Source: Sialis fuliginosa
Taxonomy: Eukaryota; Arthropoda; Insecta; Megaloptera; Sialidae
Assembly: GCA_961205875.1 (NCBI GenBank)
Contig: OY540818.1
Span: 15,164,761-15,228,760, forward strand
Direction of reading: 5' to 3'
Length of the DNA: 64,000 nucleotides
Shown piece after piece: positions 56,270-64,000 of this stretch. The notes under the pieces are model-generated. The model was not told the origin of the DNA and searched no databases. It worked only from the letters and a program-made list of their open reading frames with translations. Both the position numbers and the translations under genes were made by a program. Each line of letters opens with the position of its first letter. Position 1 is the first letter of the stretch.

Positions 56270-56545
56270 CCTAAACAACAAAAAACTTATGTTCAATCGA
56301 GCACTGGCTAACCCTGTTTACGTAACTGCCGACGTAAACAACGCCGCTACGGGCGCTTGTTTGTGCGTTCGCAAATAGCACTGGCGGGACAGAAATAGCT
56401 GCCGTAATGGACGCCGAACTGTGATTTACTATGCACCGATTAATCTGACATTTAATGTTGGCGTATTGCGTAATCGAGTTTTACTAATGTCTTGACTATT
56501 TCTGTTTTGGTACCACTACCGTCTTCGGCGTCTTTTTCTTGTCTG
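56270..56545. promoter_or_regulatory. GC-rich non-coding island
   Basis: 'ctgccgacgtaaacaacgcc', 'gctacgggcgcttgtttgtg' and 'agctgccgtaatggacgccg' stand far above the background. It includes TTAATC/TAAT homeodomain-like sites and ATTGCGTAAT (56465-56474), a bZIP (C/EBP or PAR type) site. No frame is sustained. It is a candidate enhancer. Confidence 0.45.
56465..56474. promoter_or_regulatory. bZIP-type site ATTGCGTAAT
   Basis: A near-palindromic site intermediate between the C/EBP (ATTGCGCAAT) and PAR-bZIP (ATTACGTAAT) consensus, inside the 56.4-kb island. Confidence 0.35.
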
Positions 56546-56769
56546 CTTCTTATTTATACACGACGGGTTGTTGTCTTCTGCAAGTTATTTGAAGATGTTT
56601 CATAATTATCAATATCTGTGCACGATTTTATCAGTAACTACTGAACGGATTTTATTCCGGTTTTCACTAATGAGTAGTGTTGTACGAGGAAGGTTTAGAT
56701 GTAAGATATTTTGTGTAAATTTCATTAAGTCAGAGAGGTATCTTCGAGTAAATAGTAAGCGATAAGTGA

Positions 56770-57460
56770 AAACAATTTTTCATTTATAGGTTTATTATAG
56801 ATTAAATTTATATCTCAGAGTCAAGTTAAATAAAATTCGTTTAACGTTTATGAGAATTATGTGTTTGACGAAACGTATTAATATATTTATTGGATGTTCG
56901 AAAAGTTTGTTAGGATTTTCAAGAGATTGTTTGACACTTACCTAGATATGTCGTTATGATTTTATAAATATATGTTCTGAAAGATAACATCTTAATGCAT
57001 GCTTTTAAACAAAGTTTGCGTTTATTCGTTTTGTTTTCTACGTGCTATGTGATTTAAAAAATGGGAGTGTTCACGTCTGACCAAAAAACGGAACAACAAG
57101 TTTTGATTGGTTGATTCATGGAATTTCTGGTGGAATGTACTAGAAATTAAAAGAATGTCATTTTTTAAGCCGACTCTCATCTCGTGTACAGCCCTACAAT
57201 ATACATTATATCTACATCAATAATTTTTCAAGTAAAATTAAACAATATAATAATTATTTTGTTTGTCCGTATCACTTTGTAAATTAACTATGAAAATATG
57301 TATTACCCTATAGACATCGGCAAATAGTTTTAGTTCTGAAAGGGACATAACATTAATCTACATAAATCACCGCGATTTGAATTGAATCAAAACAAGCAAC
57401 TAAATTTAATACAAATGCGTACTGTTTGTATATCAACAGGGGTTTGAACCTCGCCTACCC
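56770..57460. other. A+T-rich DNA with an isolated hAT-like end
   Basis: 'gactctcatctcgtgtacag' followed by CCCT near 57174-57195 is a family I end. No other feature was seen. Confidence 0.35.
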
Positions 57461-57469
57461 ATACTACTT

Positions 57470-57650
57470 ATTTATTATAGCGGTCATCGGCGGTGTGGGG
57501 GTATCGGACATTTGAATCATCGCGCCTGTAAATGTCACAGCAATCTGCCTTATCGACCGCGGACACTAATCTTCATTGCGGTGCGCGTTGGTAGATGGCG
57601 TCGCCATAGATAAAGGTGGAATTTATGTTACGGTGTTCGACGACAACATT
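57470..57650. promoter_or_regulatory. GC-rich non-coding island
   Basis: 'gcggtcatcggcggtgtggg', 'tgccttatcgaccgcggaca' and 'gtgcgcgttggtagatggcg' occur here. CTTATCG is GATA-like, and TAGATGGCG (57592-57600) resembles the insect CTCF core. There is no frame. It is a candidate enhancer or boundary element. Confidence 0.45.
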
Positions 57651-58121
57651 ATTTTAAGATATATAATATAAAATTGGACATGTGTGTAAGGCCGGCACAC
57701 GTCCTAGATTTGTGGTTTTTATGTGTTTGGAGATTATTTATTATTTTGTTCGTATGTACGTTTTCCTGTTGTGAATGGCGACATCGAGTAGAATATATTG
57801 GTATAAAATAAATAATATTTTTATATATGGGCGTATTTTACTGTGTACGTTTTGAAATATCGAATTTTATGTGTTTGATGTATGTATTATGTCGTGGAAA
57901 TCCATTTATCTTTAAAAACGTTCAATGGTCATTAAAAAAACAAATATCTACTGTCGACTATAGAATGAACAGTGAAATGCAGAAGTGGTCGATCAGTTTT
58001 TATTCAAATTTGCTTATCACAAATTTAGTAAGTTCCTCTCATTTGATTATTAAAATATTTAAACCATTTCTCCATGTACCAAAGATAGGAATTTTGAAAC
58101 TCATTTACTAGATAAAGAAGT

Positions 58122-58291
58122 AGTAAATTTTGTGGCAATAAATATTTGATATTCCGAATTGTAGTATTTAAATATGTGAAACTTGATATAAAATTAATTA
58201 ATGAAATGGACGTATATTTGTGTTTTTATTTAAAATGATGTAACTATATAAGCTCCACCCTATAGAAAGATGTTGTAAGCGATTCCGACCT
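58122..58291 (+). repeat. Dispersed repeat family B, copy 2
   Basis: It is nearly identical to 43665-43869 with an internal deletion of about 35 bp before TTGTAAGCGATTCCGACC. The 94-codon frame just upstream (57827-58111) has no supporting signal. Confidence 0.75.
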
Positions 58292-58299
58292 TTAGGGTG

Positions 58300-59105
58300 G
58301 CAGATGACTTCTGAAGTACATTATGAAATTAAATATTTTTTTGTTTTTCTATCCGAGAATTTCACATTTTAAATTTTAACTGTCAGGACGAAGATAGATT
58401 TTTTTCATGAATCGATTTCCAATTGTAGCAGTACCAATGACATATCTGATAATTTGGTAATGATATTTAAGTTTTAAAGATTATATTATTATAAAATTAT
58501 ATAATAGAATGTGACAAAAATGACCACTTTTTTATTTATACGAACGTGGTTACCTAAAGCTGAATCTATATTTAAAATATACATATATAAAACTATAACT
58601 ATCTCTATATTCTTATTCCTAGACTCGTCATTGCATTTCGTAATAAAAACCTGCACAAATAACATAAATGCAATACAAAAATAAACGCTCTTATTTTAGA
58701 TTTTACATATGTACGAATGTCCTAAATCTTGAAATTTATTTTTCTGTTTTTGTGACGTAACTACTAAAATCCTTGACTGTTTTACACAAAACAAAAAAAC
58801 ACCAATATTAATGTTCATGTATACACACATACGCCTCAGAATATACATATGTGTGTGTGTGTGTGTGTGAGTTTATACCAACATTTGGCTAATGGTGCGA
58901 GCCTCGAATCATTTGATTCGTACTACTGGGTATTTTGTTTACAGGATACTGTGATTTATATTTTAATTATTTTTGGCAATTGTTTTTATGTGTCTCTATT
59001 TTCTGTTTAGGTAAACAATTATATATATTTTGAGGGTGCCGGTGCCTGTGACGACAATAAATAAGCAATTTAATTACTAAATATGTGTGCATTGTGCATC
59101 CTTAC
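58300..59105. other. A+T-rich DNA with one microsatellite
   Basis: Apart from the GT run at 58851-58869, no feature was recognised. Confidence 0.4.
58851..58869. repeat. GT microsatellite
   Basis: Nine to ten tandem GT units following an ATACATAT stretch. Confidence 0.85.
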
Positions 59106-59108
59106 ATA

Positions 59109-59668
59109 AGGTACTGTCACCAGTTATGGCCGCTATAAGAGCAAGGTTTACTGTTTTTGTGATTGAAGGGCTTCTTTTTTGTAATTATAATGAACTCATG
59201 TTATTAATAAAACAAGTAACTCTTTATTTAAATAATTTAATTACCAAAGTCCGTAAATATAGTTTATTTTAAAAATTATATCCTTTTATTTTGTTTATGT
59301 TTTTTCTCCAGTAATGGATAAATAAAACCAGTAATGAGCACGTAGTGATGAACACTTGCCAATGATTACAAAATGATAAGTACTACGACACAAAAAATAT
59401 AAAAAAAATCGTCTTTAAAACAATGTAAAGCAGTTGCTATGATAATATAATAATTAATAAATAAATTAGACTAATAATTAGTTTAAATGTCCACCATTTT
59501 GATACCTATTGGCGATTGTCATCAAAACACGCTGTAAGACAGTTAAATGTATATAGATTAATATTCAGAAATAGTAGTAATGAAATATCAACAAATACTT
59601 CTAATTTAGTACATTTAATTAAAGAATAGCCATTACTGGGGTCATATCCAAGATTGGTGCCAGTACCT
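59109..59668. mobile_element. Family C inverted-repeat element, copy 2 (560 bp)
   Basis: The ends are AGGTACTGTCACCAG and (complement) AGGTACTGGCACCAA, with TA immediately outside both (59107-59108 and 59669-59670), as for Tc1/mariner insertions. It is longer than copy 1 and keeps about 90 bp containing 'gtccaccattttgataccta'. The small frame at 59087-59272 is not a gene. Confidence 0.78.
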
Positions 59669-59670
59669 TA

Positions 59671-59851
59671 TTATAAAACACAACGTCTCTCTGTCTGTCT
59701 GTCCATTAGTGTGCTTATCACTCGGAACCATTTCTCTGATTTATGTGTGTTTTTTTTTAATTCATAGATATGTCCTTTGTGTAGAAAAAAGATCTAAAAT
59801 AAACTCCGCGATACCATATATTAAGCGAGCAAAATCACGGGTACAGCTAGT
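59671..59851 (+). mobile_element. Helitron-like element (family D, copy 2)
   Basis: It starts TTATAAAACACAACGTCTCT and ends 'acgggtacagctag' followed by T at 59847-59851. A CTAGT end and the absence of terminal inverted repeats suit a Helitron-type non-autonomous element. The head matches 46994-47060. It abuts family C copy 2 directly. Confidence 0.55.
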
Positions 59852-59859
59852 TTAATATA

Positions 59860-60950
59860 TTTGGTTGCGTTATTCGATTTTATTTTGTATTTACAAAAAG
59901 ATTACAACGGAAATTGATATCAATGTATATTTCATTTTAAATCAAAAACATTAAAGAATATAAAAAGCCAGACGATATATCAAAAATATAAATATTGAAA
60001 TGATCAAACAGCATAAATAATCTGTTCTAAAAGATTTGAGCTGGAAGATTTGAGTAGGTTGACATTTTTTACTTTTCAATTGTTTTAGAAGCTTATAAAA
60101 TGAATAAAAAAACAATGGATAAAAATAACTGTATATGTATTTTCTGTATTTTTTATCTTATACAAAAAAGGATTACTGAAAAATTAGTGTCTTTCATATG
60201 CAAGGACATTCTAAGATCAATTTGCGTCTGCATGTCAATAAATATTTTCTTCGTTTTGATATAAAGAACATCAACTACGCAAATGTATACTTTCTGAATA
60301 TCAGTGTTTCTCAACTATATGGCTATGGGTTTATTTTATTATATGTATTTTTATTTATATATTAATATGTGAACATCGAAAATTGTCCTACATTTTTTTA
60401 AGTATTTATTATAAACAAAATAAAATTATAAATAAAAATAAATAAATAATAACTTAACATATACACTTGATTTCTCCTCTCGCTGTTTGTTATTTTCCCT
60501 TACATCGTTCAACAGCTCCTAGCTCTATCAAGCGCAAAAATAAATAGTTTTGGGTTCTGTCAAACATAGAGAATGCGTATTTAATTCTCATTCAAATGCA
60601 GTGTTTTTATTAAGAAATTTTTGTTTTAAAAGCAGGTGGGGTTAGTGTAAGTACTGTGCCATAGATTTGCACAAAAAATAGAAATAATTGTCGCACGATC
60701 GGCTTCGGTTCAATATTTTTTGTCTTAAGACATTAAAAAATTAGATTAATTTACAATTGTTTTTGGTGTCTTATTTTGCAGCTATAGAAATAATAAATAG
60801 TGATTTTTAAAACGTAGTAAATTTTGAAGGATGTACAAATCGAATAAATGACTATGAACACAAATTTTTAGAACTACTGTTTAGTTATTTACATCATGTC
60901 TTTTGTTCAGAATTAAATCGAGTGTTTATTATCGTCATCATCTTTAACTC
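59860..60950. other. A+T-rich DNA, no feature seen
   Basis: No gene or element was recognised. Confidence 0.4.
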
Positions 60951-60989
60951 ATTGGCCCACCGCAAAGATAATTTGAAAAATTTTCAAGA

Positions 60990-61045
60990 CAAGCTTCATT
61001 TACTTGTGTTTGTTTTGGTGGCGTCTCCTCCACAAAGTTGAGCAA
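60990..61045 (-). pseudogene. Possible transposase zinc-finger (BED-like) relic
   Basis: Read on the minus strand, a short frame gives FAQLCGGDATKTNTSK and a stop. A Cys followed by a 'TNTS' segment recalls the BED zinc finger of hAT transposases. It is too short and decayed for certainty. Confidence 0.2.
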
Positions 61046-61439
61046 ACTGTGTGCTTTCATTGTTTTTTTTAATCAATTCTGGTGAATAGATATCTATTTA
61101 CATTTCCATGCTCTTGCTATTTTAATTTTTTCGCTGTTAATGAACTGTGAAAAATAATTTTAAATTAAGAAAGGGGTTACTGCTGCAGTCAGGATTAATA
61201 TTTTTTAGTAAAAGTGACTGTGGTAAAAGTCACGTTGAGTTGAAAAATTATGTTTTTATCTGTTTGTATTATCTATATTTTACTGCAAATCCAGTAGATT
61301 TATTGTTAGTTTTTGTTCCGAAACCAAAATAATATTAGTGATTATTTTTAGGATGAATTTATTTTAATTTTTTTCTAAATAGCTCAAGTGAGTGTTCAAG
61401 TAGGTACATAAAATAGGCTTTATTACAACCCTTCATACT

Positions 61440-61490
61440 TGATAGGGGTTGAAATATTAACTCCCGTGCGAAGCCGGGACGGGTCTAGTA
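61440..61490 (+). repeat. Helitron-like 3' end fragment
   Basis: 'actcccgtgcgaagccggga' followed by 'cgggtctagta' is a short CTAGT-ended tail familiar from insect repeats. Confidence 0.45.
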
Positions 61491-61499
61491 CAAATATAA

Positions 61500-62550
61500 A
61501 TATATAAAGTATCGGAGTTTTTAATTGACTCCTCTTCTCTAAATAAAGTAGGGATTTGATTATTTTTGAATTTTTATTTTATAATATATTTATTTTAACG
61601 AACGCGTTGTTCATGGAATTAAACTATCGATATACTAACTAAATATAAATAAATAATAATAAATGTAATATTAGTTCAATAACATGAGACATAAGATTCT
61701 CGTGTGTCTCTTCTGAAGTAAGCCTGCTGAAATGATATGGTACTGTTGAATGTATTTAATGTGATGAAAACAACTATAACTGTGATTTTAAACATAATAA
61801 TATTGATACAGCAGATATTAACTATATGAATACAGCGTATAATTAATTTAATAGAGAGCGATCGATATGCTAAATAAACTATGATATGATTCAACCTCTT
61901 TGATGTATGCAAATTCAGGATATGCAATTTGGCGTACGCTCCTTTTATGGGCGGTTAAAAGGATAATTTATCTCTTTTACACATGATTTAATGTATGTAA
62001 TTTTAAATATCAGGTGTATGAAAAATATGTAATACGTTTCATTATACGAGTATAATGAAAGTGAATTAATTTTGTATCTATGTAATAATAATATTTTTTT
62101 TTAAAGAAAATCGATTATATAAAAAAATATAATTTTTTTTCTGTGCCTAGATATTTCTAAGACTGACTTAACTTTTTGAGTTTTGTATGGTATTTAAACG
62201 ATAAGTAAGTAGGCATTTGTAAAAAGTTTTAGGTGTGTTTTCTTCGTAAAAAATTCAAAAGTTCATTCTTAGACTAGAATAGTATATAAATTATAAAATA
62301 AATAAAATAAATCTAAAAGTTTGCATAAAGAAGGATTATTTTAATGTGCAGTTCTAGCTTGTTTTTGAAGTAAAATTCAAATGTGCAGTTCTAAAATTTA
62401 CTTTGTGTAGTGCTCCGTTACTGGTTCCTATTATTTTTATAATAAAACCTTTTAAATTAAATTGTGGGGCTCTAAAATTTTGTTAAAATAACCCCTGACA
62501 TCACCGGGATTAAAATATTTAGATACCTACATAAGATTAAACAACTTTAC
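61500..62550. other. A+T-rich DNA, no feature seen
   Basis: The 83-codon minus frame at 61676-61927 is A+T-rich and has no support. Confidence 0.35.
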
Positions 62551-62559
62551 CCTGCTTAT

Positions 62560-62950
62560 CTAGGGATCCAAACCTGGCAATTATAGCTACTAAATCCGCA
62601 ATTTCCTACGAGACTCCAAATAATCCGATGCTGATATTGTACAGCAGCAACCGCAGAAGGCAATCAAGTGCATTCGGCGAGTGTGTCTATGCGGCGACAT
62701 CACTCTTCTCAAGTTAATTGACGGACGCACACGTTTATTGCACTCACGTGCGACAAATGGTCCCGGCGATCGTTAGTGTCCCCACTAATCCCTCCAGATC
62801 ATAGCCGCGTTAATCGCCGCTTCCGCTAGACACCGCATAATGTAATGATTGTCGGATGTTCTATATGTGTGTGTGTCAGCGGAGTGCAGTTCCTCTTTGT
62901 GCGGCTGGGATACTGTTTGTGATTGCATTTTGTTGTGATTTGATTGGTTT
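62560..62950. promoter_or_regulatory. Largest GC-rich non-coding island
   Basis: About 390 bp of complex, GC-richer DNA, including 'gcagcaaccgcagaaggcaa', 'attgacggacgcacacgttt', 'ggtcccggcgatcgttagtg' and 'atagccgcgttaatcgccgc'. Several TAAT/TTAATC and GTGCGAC-type words suggest clustered factor sites. No frame is kept open and there is no repeat partner. It is the strongest enhancer or conserved-element candidate in the window. Confidence 0.45.
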
Positions 62951-63209
62951 AGTACAAGGTATATAAAGACAAGGTAGTCTCAACAATTCCTTGACCAATC
63001 AGCGTTGGCGCTGGAATTGACGTCACCTGGGGAATCTATTCAAATGCCATACATTTTTAATAGAATATTAATTCCAAAAAATTTCCTTTATTTATTCTTG
63101 TTTTCGTATTTTTTGATATTTTAACAACACATACAATCAAATAAGTACAAATTCGACATAGCAAAATCATAAATAGCTATCAGAATTACATAACATATTG
63201 CCAACTTTC

Positions 63210-63370
63210 TCGCATTATTGAAGATACAAGAAGCTTTGTGATCGTTTAAGAACGAGACAAAAAAATTGATCTCCGATTTCAAAATTTTAAATTGATCATT
63301 TCGTTTCAGGTCAAGATAAACATTTTTCGTTCCGTGTCTGTCTGTGCGTCTGTCTGTCTGTGTGTCTGGC
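63210..63370 (+). repeat. Dispersed repeat family F, copy 3
   Basis: 'gatttcaaaattttaaattg', 'cgtttcaggtcaagataaac' and 'ttccgtgtctgtctgtgcg' match 40025-40110. Confidence 0.65.
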
Positions 63371-63696
63371 TCCTGAATTTTGTTAAATTAATATTTACAT
63401 TGACATATTAAAAATATACGAAAAAATAATCAGGTGCGTCTTATGAAAAATTTCGAACTAATATTTTTTAGTAAAATTGTTTAAAAACTTAATTGTTAAC
63501 CAATGCTAGGTAATTTATCTGAACATTTTATCGGTTTTTATTTCAATTGTTCAATAATACCTTTGGTGAATTTAGCACGAGGAAGCACTGTGCATTTACT
63601 TGGCAGATGTTTTTTTGTATAGCGCGAAGAAGGATACTGGGATGACTTAACTCGTTATTATACATAGTGACTGACAGCGTGTAATAGTCTTGAAAT

Positions 63697-63748
63697 CTGA
63701 CATAATCCCATTTATCCTCTTATTCATGCAGTAGCGATTTTACATATA
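63697..63748 (+). repeat. Dispersed repeat family K, copy 2
   Basis: It matches 38352-38405. The last 250 bp of the window show nothing further. Confidence 0.5.
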
Positions 63749-64000
63749 AGATAAGATAAAACTTGATTATAAAACTATAAACTCTCATCGTTATATCTAG
63801 CAACTTATCAGTTTAAAGTAACTTTCCCCCCATAATGATATTAACCAATCTACTACATTGATAATAACAAAATATGTTTCCCTTAAACTTTAAATGAATG
63901 TATGTTTAGAAAACACGTTCATTAATTATCTGTATGTCGCAGTTTGCACTGAAATAAAGACTTGACCGTGTGTGAATTATGAAATCTACCCTTAGAGCCA

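Noticed and set aside
57430-57450. GGTTTGAACC, a pol III B-box-like word
   Set aside because: No A-box at a suitable distance upstream and no tRNA fold.

Overview
This is a strongly A+T-rich, gene-poor stretch of arthropod nuclear DNA, most likely from a moth or butterfly. The assignment is inferred from repeat fragments that, from memory, are typical of lepidopteran genomes: a 'ggcggacaagtgcga'-type fragment near 20.87 kb, a 'gatcctataaggnttacgttttt'-type tail near 54.2 kb, a 'ggttcagcggttta' tail near 14.6 kb, and several short elements ending in CTAGT. No database search was possible. There are no bacterial operons, rRNAs, tRNAs or CRISPR arrays.

The only complete gene is an intact Ty3/Gypsy-type LTR retrotransposon at 9266-13501, on the minus strand. 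It has a single 1275-codon gag-pol frame, two identical 105-bp LTRs, a primer-binding site, a polypurine tract and a perfect 5-bp target duplication (ATTAT).

Host coding sequence is limited to a few candidate exons found by splice-site logic. On the minus strand there is a 318-bp exon (5891-6208) with its own ATG. A short exon (9105-9197) encodes a signal-peptide-like start, and a GC-rich possible first exon ends in CAG|GTAAGT at 26084. These could belong to one minus-strand gene with introns of many kilobases, its promoter near 26.1 kb and the retrotransposon inside an intron just upstream of the signal-peptide exon. On the plus strand there is a plausible terminal exon (53276-53355) and a weaker one (28978-29031).

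The rest is dispersed repeats and islands of higher GC. The repeats include three copies of a long near-palindrome of about 0.75 kb (family A: 1.0-1.9, 19.35-20.3 and 51.0-51.9 kb). There is a hAT-type element with a perfect 8-bp duplication (44050-44224), a Harbinger-type MITE with TTA duplication (42618-42936), and other inverted-repeat elements at 8.6, 26.5, 26.8, 31.8, 50.1 and 59.1 kb. Two copies of a small retroposed hairpin element have 14- and 10-bp target duplications (39.4 and 41.0 kb). Non-coding islands at 16.2, 20.5, 26.0, 33.95, 36.0, 39.7, 50.5, 56.4, 57.5 and 62.7 kb stand out from the A+T background and are candidate enhancers or promoters. The general picture is the intergenic or intronic landscape of a long, regulation-rich locus filled with transposon debris.
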